A stretch of 64,000 nucleotides of DNA from Algibacter_G agarivorans. Its GTDB lineage: Bacteria; Bacteroidota; Bacteroidia; Flavobacteriales; Flavobacteriaceae. The translations under genes and the position numbers were made by a program. This document shows, piece after piece, positions 15,951 to 23,955 of this stretch. The DNA lies in contig NZ_BAABJJ010000013.1 in assembly GCF_039543245.1 (NCBI RefSeq), positions 1-64,000 on the forward strand. The letters run 5' to 3'. The first letter of the stretch is position 1. Every line of letters begins with the position of its first letter. The notes under the pieces are model-generated. The model saw only the letters and a program-made list of their open reading frames with translations. It was not told the origin of the DNA and did no database searches.

Positions 15951-16511
15951 ATGGTAACAACAAAACCAAAAAAAGGAAATTTGTTAATCGCTGAGCCAGC
16001 AATTATTGGTGACGTTTCTTTTAATCGCTCCATTGTTTTACTAGCAGATCATTCACAAGAAGGCTCTATAGGTTTTATTCTAAATAAACCACTTGAATAT
16101 ACTATTAACGATTTAATCCCTGAAGTAGAAGCCACATTTAAAGTTTATAATGGAGGCCCCGTAGAACAGGATAATTTATATTTTATTCATAAAATACCAC
16201 AATTAATTCCCGATAGCATTGAAATTTCTTTAGGGATTTACTGGGGTGGAGATTTTACTAAAGTTGCCGAACTTATTAAAGATAACACCATAAAAGAAAA
16301 TGATATTCGCTTTTTTCTTGGATATTCTGGTTGGGATTCTAGCCAATTAGAAAGTGAATTGAAAGCTAATTCTTGGGTGGTTACTGAAAATATCTATAAA
16401 AAGAATATTATAGAGAAAGACTACGAAACCTTTTGGAAAGAAAAAATGATAGAGTTTGGTGGAGAATACAGCATTTGGTCTAATGCGCCAGAAAATCCAA
16501 GTTATAATTAA
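15951..16511 (+). CDS. YqgE/AlgH family protein
   Basis: 186 aa, the family length. Recognisable blocks are GNLLIAEPAIIGDVSF, the SIGFILNKPL strand-turn and VYNGGPVEQDNLYFIH, plus the C-terminal FFLGYSGWDSSQLESEL. The family is widespread but its biochemical role is unsettled. Convergent with the aminotransferase gene, their stops overlapping by 4 nt (16508-16511). Confidence 0.92.
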   Translation: MVTTKPKKGNLLIAEPAIIGDVSFNRSIVLLADHSQEGSIGFILNKPLEYTINDLIPEVEATFKVYNGGPVEQDNLYFIHKIPQLIPDSIEISLGIYWGGDFTKVAELIKDNTIKENDIRFFLGYSGWDSSQLESELKANSWVVTENIYKKNIIEKDYETFWKEKMIEFGGEYSIWSNAPENPSYN

Positions 16512-17350
16512 TTCAATCGTATTTTTACATTTAATTTTTGAAGCAATATTTTAGAAACTTCATTCGTAAACACTTTTTTTCTATACTTATTTACTGGTTG
16601 TATTCCTACAATAACATTTGTTATGAATATTTCATCTGCTTTTTGAAGCTCAAAAGGTGATATCGAATCTTCAACTAATTCATACTCTGGTAATGCTTTA
16701 ATAATATTAATAAGTTGTGTACGCATAACCCCTTTTAAACAGCCATCAGATATTGGCGGGGTTTTAATAACATGACCTTTGACTAAAAAAACATTTCCAT
16801 TTAGCGCTTCAATAACTTTTTTATCTGTATTTAAAAGCAAGCAATTATTTAAATTATTTTCTTTTGCATAAATGCTTCCAACGACATTGAGTGCTTTATT
16901 ATTCGTTTTTAAAGTTGACAGTAAACTTGGAGACACATAGTAATCTTTGAACAAATCAACTTCATAATAATCATTGTTCAATATGTAAAAATCATCTTGA
17001 ATTGGCTTTGCAGATATTATAAAACTCACATTATTGGTTTCAGGTGTATATAAACCGCCTTCATTTCTATGAACCATCAATTTTATCCGGGCTGATGATT
17101 TCAACAATTGATTGACCTCTAATGTGCTTAGAATTTGTTCTTGTAAAAACTCCATGGTAAAATTCATAGGAATTTCCATTCGCATAATACGCATGGATGC
17201 CATTAACCTAAAATAATGATCCTCCCAAAATAAAACCTTTCCGTAACTGGTCTTAATAGTTTCAAAAAGCGCATCGCCGTAAGCATATCCTCTATTTTGA
17301 GGTGATAAAACAGTGTTATCTTCTAAAAGTGTTCCGTTAAAATTTGTCAT
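16508..17350 (-). CDS. Class IV aminotransferase (branched-chain aminotransferase / aminodeoxychorismate lyase-like)
   Basis: PLP enzyme of fold type IV. The chosen start gives 280 aa (MTNFNGTLLEDNTVLSPQNR). Landmarks are NRGYAYGDALFETI, the likely PLP lysine in LLSTLKTNNKAL, and IEALNGNVF. The frame also opens at 17368, but that ATG lies inside a terminator hairpin (17357-17384), so 17350 is preferred. Family members make branched-chain or D-amino acids, or 4-aminobenzoate; the sequence does not let me choose. The -7 element TATATTTG (17385-17392) lies just upstream. Confidence 0.82.
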   Translation of the reverse strand: MTNFNGTLLEDNTVLSPQNRGYAYGDALFETIKTSYGKVLFWEDHYFRLMASMRIMRMEIPMNFTMEFLQEQILSTLEVNQLLKSSARIKLMVHRNEGGLYTPETNNVSFIISAKPIQDDFYILNNDYYEVDLFKDYYVSPSLLSTLKTNNKALNVVGSIYAKENNLNNCLLLNTDKKVIEALNGNVFLVKGHVIKTPPISDGCLKGVMRTQLINIIKALPEYELVEDSISPFELQKADEIFITNVIVGIQPVNKYRKKVFTNEVSKILLQKLNVKIRLN

Positions 17351-17392
17351 AAAAAATCCCGCTAACATTGTTTTGAAAGCGGGACAAATATA
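17351..17392 (-). terminator. Terminator of START-like gene overlapping promoter of the aminotransferase gene
   Basis: On the minus strand, TCCCGCT and AGCGGGA form a 7-bp G/C-rich stem (17357-17363 / 17378-17384) followed by TTTTTT that abuts the ATG at 17350. This is a textbook terminator for the upstream gene (17415-17807). The minus-strand TATATTTG at 17385-17392 directly precedes the hairpin and would start a new transcript within its first arm. Confidence 0.65.
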
Positions 17393-17414
17393 ATTTAAAA
17401 TATGCTATTGGTAA

Positions 17415-17807
17415 TTAAGCCGAACCTAATACTTGCTTTAAACTGGAAATTTGATTTGTCCAAAGCATTTTTGACTCGTCAACCTCATCTTCTTCAGCAA
17501 AATCAGTAACCATTAAAGACACATCTTTAGTAATTTCATCTACTTGAATTCTAATTTCAAAATAACAAGACAAACCATCTTCTTCATCTTCAAGCCATCT
17601 AAACTTAACACGCTCACCGCTTTTTTTATTTAATAGTTTTGCTTGTTCTTCACTATCATCCCATATAAAGGTAAATAATTCTCCTCGAGAATTTACATTA
17701 TCTGAAAACCATTCAGATAAACCAGATGGAGTGGATATATATTGATATAACAATTGAGGAGAGGCATGTATTGGGAATTCAATATCAAATTTAATTTTAT
17801 CGTCCAT
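17415..17807 (-). CDS. START-like domain protein (SRPBCC superfamily)
   Basis: 130 aa, with the flavobacterial START-like pattern: an N-terminal strand KIKFDIEFPIHASPQLLYQ, then YISTPSGLSEWFSDNVN, FTFIWDDS, a Glu/Asp-rich middle and a final helix LWTNQISSLKQVLGSA. It is related to AHSA1/SRPBCC proteins that bind hydrophobic ligands in a helix-grip cavity. The ligand is unknown. Followed by a terminator at 17351-17384. Confidence 0.82.
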   Translation of the reverse strand: MDDKIKFDIEFPIHASPQLLYQYISTPSGLSEWFSDNVNSRGELFTFIWDDSEEQAKLLNKKSGERVKFRWLEDEEDGLSCYFEIRIQVDEITKDVSLMVTDFAEEDEVDESKMLWTNQISSLKQVLGSA

Positions 17808-17893
17808 ATCTACTTTTGAAATTTATAAGCCCAATATATACATTAATTGATAAGTATAGCAACTATTTTTAATAATATTTTTCCTTAGTTCTG

Positions 17894-17924
17894 TTTGCTT
17901 ACAACAATATTGTTTTTATATTTG
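17894..17924 (+). promoter_or_regulatory. Promoter of tRNA-Met
   Basis: TTTG at 17894-17897 and TATATTTG at 17917-17924 with a 19-nt spacer, a full Bacteroidetes promoter. The predicted start is ~8 nt before the tRNA 5' end at 17939. Confidence 0.75.
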
Positions 17925-17938
17925 CAGCCTTAAATTAT

Positions 17939-18012
17939 GGCGAGGTAGCTCAGCTGGTTAGAGCGTCGGATTCATAACTCGGAGGTCGGGGGATCGTGCC
18001 CCCCTCTCGCTA
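17939..18012 (+). tRNA. tRNA-Met (CAT anticodon)
   Basis: Cloverleaf of 74 nt: acceptor GGCGAGG/TCTCGCT with terminal G-U pairs, D-stem GCTC/GAGC, anticodon loop TTCATAA, T-stem GGGGG/CCCCC. CCA is not encoded (CAA follows). Oddities: the anticodon stem has an A31-C39 mismatch plus two G-U pairs, and the T-loop reads ATCGTGC instead of TTCRANY (A54 and T58 instead of T54 and A58). The 3' part is repeated at 37629-37679. Elongator versus initiator or Ile2 (lysidine) identity cannot be settled; elongator Met is most likely, as no C1-A72 mismatch is present. Confidence 0.88.
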
Positions 18013-18030
18013 CAAGGTAAATAAAGGAAA

Positions 18031-18057
18031 AGCTGAAGATTCGTCTTCGGCTTTTTT
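18031..18057 (+). terminator. Terminator downstream of tRNA-Met
   Basis: AGCTGAAGA (18031-18039), loop TTCG, TCTTCGGCT (18044-18052), then T residues; one G-U in a 9-bp stem. The 15-nt string GTCTTCGGCTTTTTT recurs at 39709-39723 without its 5' arm. Confidence 0.8.
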
Positions 18058-18062
18058 ATTTT

Positions 18063-18082
18063 AGGTACAACATAGGTACAAC
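18063..18082 (+). repeat. Direct repeat AGGTACAAC x2, 11-bp period (possible integrase arm sites)
   Basis: AGGTACAAC at 18063-18071 and 18074-18082, a period of about one helical turn, ~50 bp downstream of the tRNA 3' end. Short direct repeats at this distance resemble the arm-type binding sites of tyrosine recombinases in integrated elements; this is an inference from position and spacing. Confidence 0.45.
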
Positions 18083-18125
18083 AAATGGGTGTTTTTTAAG
18101 TCCATAATTCCATTTCGTTTTAAAA

Positions 18126-19778
18126 TTATTTAATAATTAAGTATGTATTAGGTTGAATTATTAATTCTCCGAGTAAAATATTCTCGTTCTTTTCTAAGGT
18201 TATTTTCTTAGGATTTCCACCAAAATTAAAGTAGCATTTAATTGTGTCTCCATTAAATGTTCTGGTAAATGCTATGACATCATCTGAAAAAGTCAAATCT
18301 GAATATTTTCCATATTGAAGTGCTGGCTCTGAATTTCGCAAAGCAATGAGTTTCTTATAATTGTTTAACAACGAATTATTATCTTTCTCTAAAGATGCTA
18401 CATTTAAATAGGTGTGATTTTCATGAACCTTTATCCAAGGGGCCTTGTTTGAAAAACCAGCAAATTCAGTATTATTCCATTGCATGGGGCTTCTAGATTT
18501 ATCCCTATTATGGTCATTCCCGATTATAAGGGCTTCTTCTTCAGACTTTCCATTATCTAAGGCAAAATTATAGTGTGTACGCCCTTGAATATCCATCATG
18601 TCATCTATTGAATTTGCCTCAATGTTCTTCATACCAATTTCTTCTCCATAATATATAAAGGGAACGCCCTTTGCTGTTAACATTAAAGCAGCTAAAGTTT
18701 CAGCCCTTTCTGGGTTATTTTTTGCCAAACGATTTATAAGACGTGGCATGTCATGACTTCCAAAAAATAATGTTGGATAGTTGCTCATATTTTTTTCCAT
18801 GCTTTGCAACTCATCAAATATGCGTTGTGTAGAAAATTCGGAAATACTTCCAAAATTAAAATTGAATATAACATCCAATAATTCAGTGCCCTGATATTGT
18901 TTTAAGACCTCGATTTTATCGCTTCCTATTTCACCAACTATAAAACGGTTATTATATTCATTAACGGTCGCCCGAATCGTTTTCATAGCGTCTTTAACAC
19001 CTTTCTGATTAATATCATTGAGATGTTCCTGTTCTCCTTTTTCATTTATTGGGTTATCCGAAGTGATGCCTTCAGTGGTCAAAAAATTGATAACATCCAA
19101 CCGAAAACCATCAACCCCCATATCTAACCAAAACCTTAGAACATGTTGAATTTCCTCAACAACCTTTGGATTCCCCCAATTAAGGTCTGCCATTTTCACA
19201 TCAAACTGATGGTAATAATATTGGTTTGTAATACTATCCAACTCCCAAGCAGAACCACCAAAAAAGGATTCCCAATTATTGGGATTGTCTTTCCATATGT
19301 AATAGTTTCGATATGGATTGTCTTTAGATTTTCGAGATTCTTGAAACCATTTTGATTCTGTGGACGTATGGTTCACTACCAAATCCATGATTATTTTGAT
19401 ATCTTTTTTATGCGCTTCTTCCAAGAAAAGTTTAAAATCTTTCAAGTTTCCATAAGTTGAATCAATTTTATAATAATCAGAAACATCGTAGCCGTTATCT
19501 ACTTTTGGCGATTGCAGAAAAGGTGTTAGCCAAATGCCTTTAATTCCTAAATTTTGAATATAATCTAACTTGGATGTTAAGCCCTTAAAATCACTATAAC
19601 CATCGCCGTTGTTATCTTTGTAACTGGGCATATAAATTTCATAGAAAACCGTTTCTTTCCACCATGTTTTTTCTAACGCTAATGTTCTTTCTTCATTACA
19701 AGACAACATAATGCATAAAAACAAAATTGATACGCTAGTTTTAAAATACTCATATAATAAATAATTTAGTTTAGTCAA
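18126..19778 (-). CDS. GH13 alpha-glucosidase/alpha-amylase-family lipoprotein
   Basis: 550 aa with a lipoprotein signal (lipobox IMLSC, C27), so membrane-anchored in periplasm or on the surface. The four GH13 regions are present: DLVVNHTS, GFRLDVINF (nucleophile D228), VGEIGS (acid/base E283) and FFGSHDMPR (stabiliser D343), plus the IYMPSYKDNNGDGYSDFKGL start typical of alpha-glucosidases and oligo-1,6-glucosidase-like enzymes. It should release glucose from alpha-glucosides or sucrose-like ends. Last gene of the PUL operon; its start overlaps the GH32 stop by 8 nt. Confidence 0.9.
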   Translation of the reverse strand: MTKLNYLLYEYFKTSVSILFLCIMLSCNEERTLALEKTWWKETVFYEIYMPSYKDNNGDGYSDFKGLTSKLDYIQNLGIKGIWLTPFLQSPKVDNGYDVSDYYKIDSTYGNLKDFKLFLEEAHKKDIKIIMDLVVNHTSTESKWFQESRKSKDNPYRNYYIWKDNPNNWESFFGGSAWELDSITNQYYYHQFDVKMADLNWGNPKVVEEIQHVLRFWLDMGVDGFRLDVINFLTTEGITSDNPINEKGEQEHLNDINQKGVKDAMKTIRATVNEYNNRFIVGEIGSDKIEVLKQYQGTELLDVIFNFNFGSISEFSTQRIFDELQSMEKNMSNYPTLFFGSHDMPRLINRLAKNNPERAETLAALMLTAKGVPFIYYGEEIGMKNIEANSIDDMMDIQGRTHYNFALDNGKSEEEALIIGNDHNRDKSRSPMQWNNTEFAGFSNKAPWIKVHENHTYLNVASLEKDNNSLLNNYKKLIALRNSEPALQYGKYSDLTFSDDVIAFTRTFNGDTIKCYFNFGGNPKKITLEKNENILLGELIIQPNTYLIIK

Positions 19779-21387
19779 ACTTTAGCTGATTAATAGTCAT
19801 ACCTTCAATTTCAATATTGAATTTTTCGGATTTAACAGAAAAAGCTTCAATGGGCTTTTGTGGAAAAAATATTTCTGTCATTACCGTTTTTCCATTGTTA
19901 TAAAATATTTCAATTGAAGTTTTATCCAAAAGCACTTCAATATCAATATTTATGAATTCTTCTTTTATAGGAGCAATAGAAACTATTGGCGCAAATTTAA
20001 CTGAAAAGGAAAGATTTCCAGATTTTGTTCTATCTAGAAAGAAGAACTTTTCTTTATTGTTAATTCCAAATTTTAAGGAATCTCCAAAAGAATTGAAAAA
20101 CGAAAAAGTGTATATGTCTTTCTTTATGTTTTTTATTTTGAACTGAATATCTAGACTTGAAAAATCAAGTTCAGGTTTTCTAACAAGTACTGTTTCACCT
20201 TCAACATTAAAATCACCTTTATTAATTGATTTTGAAATGTAATTATTTATTTCTTTAATTGGCTGTGACACAATACTGTAGTGATTATCATTTTTAATTA
20301 ATCTAAGTGCTCTCACAATTGTCATGCTACTACGCCATTTGTTAGTGGGCACTTTTTCAGCATATTCCCAATTTGACATCCAACCTAAAAATAACGTTCT
20401 ACCATCGTTTGCTGGGATATTTGACCAAGTAACCCCTGCATAATTGTCCCTTCCATAATCAATCCACATAACTTTTTTATCTTGTAATTCCTTTTTAAAA
20501 GCAGTATCTAGCGTAAATGTTTTTCCATCAAAATCACCTATAAAATATTGCGTTCCTGTACCCCCATTAGGTCCTCCAGAAACCAAACTTTGAATTAAAA
20601 TCCATTTTATTTCATTGGTTCCTTCAACCGACATAGAAAAAAAATCAGGGCATTCCCAAATACCTCCATGAGCACCAATATCTTTACCAAAATAAGACAA
20701 GAATTCCCAATCTATTAAGTTATTTGATTTATAAAACATTGATTCATCTCCTGCTGCTAATACTAAAACCCATTGGTTATGAATAGGGTCCCAAGACACT
20801 TTTGGATCCCTAAAATCTTTAATTCTAGGATTTTTTATAACCGGATTCCCTGAGTATTTAGTCCATGTCTTACCTTCATCTAAAGAAAATGCAATCCCTT
20901 GACTTTGATAATCAATTTTGCCTTCTTTTTCTAGTTTAGGATCATGGTAAGTAAACATCGCTATCACTGGTGGATTTGTTCCACTTGCAAAGCCAGATGT
21001 ATTATTAACATCTACTACTGCACTTCCTGAAAAAACGTAACCCTTTTCATCTGGATATAATGCTATTGGTTGTTCTTTCCATGCTACTAAATCGGTACTA
21101 ATTGCATGTCCCCAATGCATTGGTCCCCAAACGGTAGAATCAGGATAATGTTGAAAGAATAAATGATACTTTCCATTGAGATAAAACATCCCATTTGGAT
21201 CATTCATCCAGTTTTGTCTTGGTGTAAAATGAAATTTTGGTCTATACAATTCTTCTTCGGTATAAAACTTTTTGCTTTTTTGTGAAACCCGTTTATCGTT
21301 ATTAACAAAAAACGCACACTTTATTAAAGTAAATAAAACTAGCCCTACTATTGTTACCTTAACAAACCAAACTATAATTTTATTCAC
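19771..21387 (-). CDS. GH32 beta-fructosidase (levanase/invertase-like)
   Basis: 538 aa with an N-terminal hydrophobic export segment (possible lipobox ending at C24). GH32 catalytic motifs are complete: WMNDPNG with nucleophile D63, FRDPK with stabiliser D194, and ECPDFF with acid/base E246. After the five-bladed propeller there is a C-terminal beta-sandwich (~residues 385-538). It hydrolyses beta-fructosidic bonds in sucrose, inulin or levan; endo or exo preference cannot be told. Translationally coupled to the GH13 gene. Confidence 0.92.
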   Translation of the reverse strand: MNKIIVWFVKVTIVGLVLFTLIKCAFFVNNDKRVSQKSKKFYTEEELYRPKFHFTPRQNWMNDPNGMFYLNGKYHLFFQHYPDSTVWGPMHWGHAISTDLVAWKEQPIALYPDEKGYVFSGSAVVDVNNTSGFASGTNPPVIAMFTYHDPKLEKEGKIDYQSQGIAFSLDEGKTWTKYSGNPVIKNPRIKDFRDPKVSWDPIHNQWVLVLAAGDESMFYKSNNLIDWEFLSYFGKDIGAHGGIWECPDFFSMSVEGTNEIKWILIQSLVSGGPNGGTGTQYFIGDFDGKTFTLDTAFKKELQDKKVMWIDYGRDNYAGVTWSNIPANDGRTLFLGWMSNWEYAEKVPTNKWRSSMTIVRALRLIKNDNHYSIVSQPIKEINNYISKSINKGDFNVEGETVLVRKPELDFSSLDIQFKIKNIKKDIYTFSFFNSFGDSLKFGINNKEKFFFLDRTKSGNLSFSVKFAPIVSIAPIKEEFINIDIEVLLDKTSIEIFYNNGKTVMTEIFFPQKPIEAFSVKSEKFNIEIEGMTINQLKFD

Positions 21388-21475
21388 TTTATTAGTGTTT
21401 TTAATTAAATTTAAAAAATACTATTTATCATATTGCTTTTACTAACTATTTTGAAAAATCGTTAATAAAGGTTCT

Positions 21476-23944
21476 CTATTTGTTAAAGTCCGGATCCATA
21501 TCTGCTGTACGCAAACCTGCTACTTCATTTGCCATAAGTATAAATACGTTCCAGCATAAGCCACGGGTTGACAACCACCAAGAATCGGTTGTGGTCCATT
21601 TTGTTGGAATAAATTCTTTGCTATATGGCCATTTTGGATTGAGGTTAATTTCAGCCCATGCTCTGTTCTCCATAAGAGCCTTTGCCTTTTCCCATCCATG
21701 TCTTTGGCCAACAACATACCCACAATATTCTGGTCGCATCCAGCTACCTCCATTATAATAAAAGCCATCTCTCGCACCATCTTTATAGTTAGATTCTCCA
21801 AATTCTCTGAAAGGCTGATAATCTGGAGTTAAATAGGAATATCCTTTTTCGCTATTATCCAATCGAACACAAACAGGAGCCGTAGTGCCATACTCCGGAT
21901 GAGGCGAATTTGGTGTTTTATTCAGTATAGGAATCTGCTCCAAATGATTGACAACCATTTCGTCAGACAACATAGGCTTATCAAACAACCATAAGGAAAA
22001 AAAATCCGGTTCCAAATCAGTCATAGTAATTACATCGGGGAAGTCTCTATCGAACAACAAATGTTTCCTTTTTACATCATAAAAATCCAGATAGGCTTTT
22101 TCTGCTTTTTTGATGTATGCGTCTGATATATCATAACCCAATTCTTTAATGGTTTTTAACGCAATTGCAAACATGCCTTGGTTTACTGCCAATTTATCTG
22201 TCTTAGGTTCATATACATTAATATCAACTTGACTTAGTGTAAAGTGAGACTCACATATACTATTTCTATCTTCATCAAATTCATTTAAAACATAATCAAC
22301 TGCTTTATCTATTTTCTCTTTAGGCAGGGTAACACCAAAACGTCTTTTATCAATCATGGCCCAAATTAAAAACTGAATAGTAGCCTCATTATCTTTAGCT
22401 TCAATAGTCCCCATATAAGGGGTTATAATAGTTGCTACGGCTCCTTTGGAGTTTTGGGTTTTCGCCCATTGTTCCCAAATTTTCAAATTCAACCCTTCAT
22501 TATAACTTGACACTATTGAAAAAAAGGAGTCCCGATTATACATGTCAGGAGCATAATTCATATTAGGAACATTTAAAGGAGTAAAATCATGTATTGAAGT
22601 TATCCATGTTAACATATTAAAATTTGCATACAACATTTTTTCAATTAAAGACCCTTTAAACCCCTTTCCCTCTGCAAGTCGTGATTGAGATGAAATAACA
22701 AAATCATGATGATTAGTCCAAGGCTCAATAAAAATGTATGTTGTTTTTGTTACCTTTTTACCCATATCCATTCTATTATAAGGCTGTTTTTGAGGGTGGT
22801 GTTCTACAATCTTCAAATCTTTAATTTGTATTTTAGATGCTTTACCAGATTGTGATCCTAAAAACATGGATACACTATCATTTTCTATGTAAGGAACCAA
22901 TACACTTCCTTTAAATAGAGTCCATTCATTTTCTTTTACAGGAAATTGATCAATATATTTGATTCCGTGCTCCAATTCATTAGTTTTTTGACCATTTTTG
23001 ATTCTGAAAAGCTTTAACGCCATTGGTGAATTACCCTTGGATAGAAATGAGATAGTATATATCTTTTGGTCTTTTAACGGTGCTAAAAATTCTATTCCTG
23101 ACCGATTTGAAGGTTTACAATTAAGTGTAATTATTCCAGATTGTTTTTCAATTCCAACCACTCCTACTTTTTGAAAGTTGTCATTAATTTTTAATACCAA
23201 TTCCTTTCCAGCATCAAGGTTGTACATTTCCCCAAATTTTTGTTGGATGTAATGTTGTCCCTTTGCTCTTTCTTCCAATGTAGCAACGGAAACCAGCTCA
23301 GTATCTGGTAATTTCCTCATTCCTACAAAACCGCCACCGTGCCCGTTAAACCTTCTACGTGTAGTTCTGGTATAATGGTTCTTATATCCTGCATCCATTA
23401 AAACTCCTACCAACTGATTATCAGAAGTTACAAATCCTGCAGATGGAAACATTTCGTGAACAAAACCTCCAGAAAAATTATTATGCTCAAAAGTGACATA
23501 CTTAGTAGGTATTTCTGCGGGCTTCAAATGTTCTTCAAGGATATAATATAAAGAAGGCATACCAGACTGAAATAAATCAATACTCTTTTTTATAACATTT
23601 GAATTTATAACTTCATATGTTACTGTAACGAATAAATTCAAATCAAAATCCGACAAATATGTTTCTTTTGAGAGTTTTATTGAAGTTTCATTTCTACTCC
23701 ATTCTGAAGCTTTCCAATCAGATATTTCAGAGGTTTCACTTAAATCCAAATTGGCTACTTTAAGTTTAAATTCTTCTGTGTTATGAACTAATAGTTTACT
23801 ACCGCTATAAATATCTACAGTAAAACCTTGTTCTGCATTTCCAACTACTTTTAGATTGATATTTTGACTCCATCCAATAGTACTTATAAAACAAAAGAAT
23901 TGAACAAGAAGTACAATCCTAATTTTTTTATATAATCCTGTCAT
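21476..23944 (-). CDS. Large secreted protein, candidate unassigned glycosidase (822 aa)
   Basis: Signal peptide (residues 1-26, ending IGWSQ) and no lipobox. The N-terminal ~380 residues look like beta-sandwich/carbohydrate-binding material. From ~410 a helix-rich part with many W/Y/D/E residues (FIEPWTNHHDF, NMNYAPDMYNRDSFFS, TTDSWWLSTRGLCWN) resembles an (alpha/alpha)6 six-hairpin glycosidase fold. I do not recognise a CAZy family; a DUF5695-type assignment is possible but unverified. It lies between the 585-aa protein and GH32 in the PUL operon, so it probably acts on the same glycan. Confidence 0.6.
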   Translation of the reverse strand: MTGLYKKIRIVLLVQFFCFISTIGWSQNINLKVVGNAEQGFTVDIYSGSKLLVHNTEEFKLKVANLDLSETSEISDWKASEWSRNETSIKLSKETYLSDFDLNLFVTVTYEVINSNVIKKSIDLFQSGMPSLYYILEEHLKPAEIPTKYVTFEHNNFSGGFVHEMFPSAGFVTSDNQLVGVLMDAGYKNHYTRTTRRRFNGHGGGFVGMRKLPDTELVSVATLEERAKGQHYIQQKFGEMYNLDAGKELVLKINDNFQKVGVVGIEKQSGIITLNCKPSNRSGIEFLAPLKDQKIYTISFLSKGNSPMALKLFRIKNGQKTNELEHGIKYIDQFPVKENEWTLFKGSVLVPYIENDSVSMFLGSQSGKASKIQIKDLKIVEHHPQKQPYNRMDMGKKVTKTTYIFIEPWTNHHDFVISSQSRLAEGKGFKGSLIEKMLYANFNMLTWITSIHDFTPLNVPNMNYAPDMYNRDSFFSIVSSYNEGLNLKIWEQWAKTQNSKGAVATIITPYMGTIEAKDNEATIQFLIWAMIDKRRFGVTLPKEKIDKAVDYVLNEFDEDRNSICESHFTLSQVDINVYEPKTDKLAVNQGMFAIALKTIKELGYDISDAYIKKAEKAYLDFYDVKRKHLLFDRDFPDVITMTDLEPDFFSLWLFDKPMLSDEMVVNHLEQIPILNKTPNSPHPEYGTTAPVCVRLDNSEKGYSYLTPDYQPFREFGESNYKDGARDGFYYNGGSWMRPEYCGYVVGQRHGWEKAKALMENRAWAEINLNPKWPYSKEFIPTKWTTTDSWWLSTRGLCWNVFILMANEVAGLRTADMDPDFNK

Positions 23945-23955
23945 TTTTAAACGTG

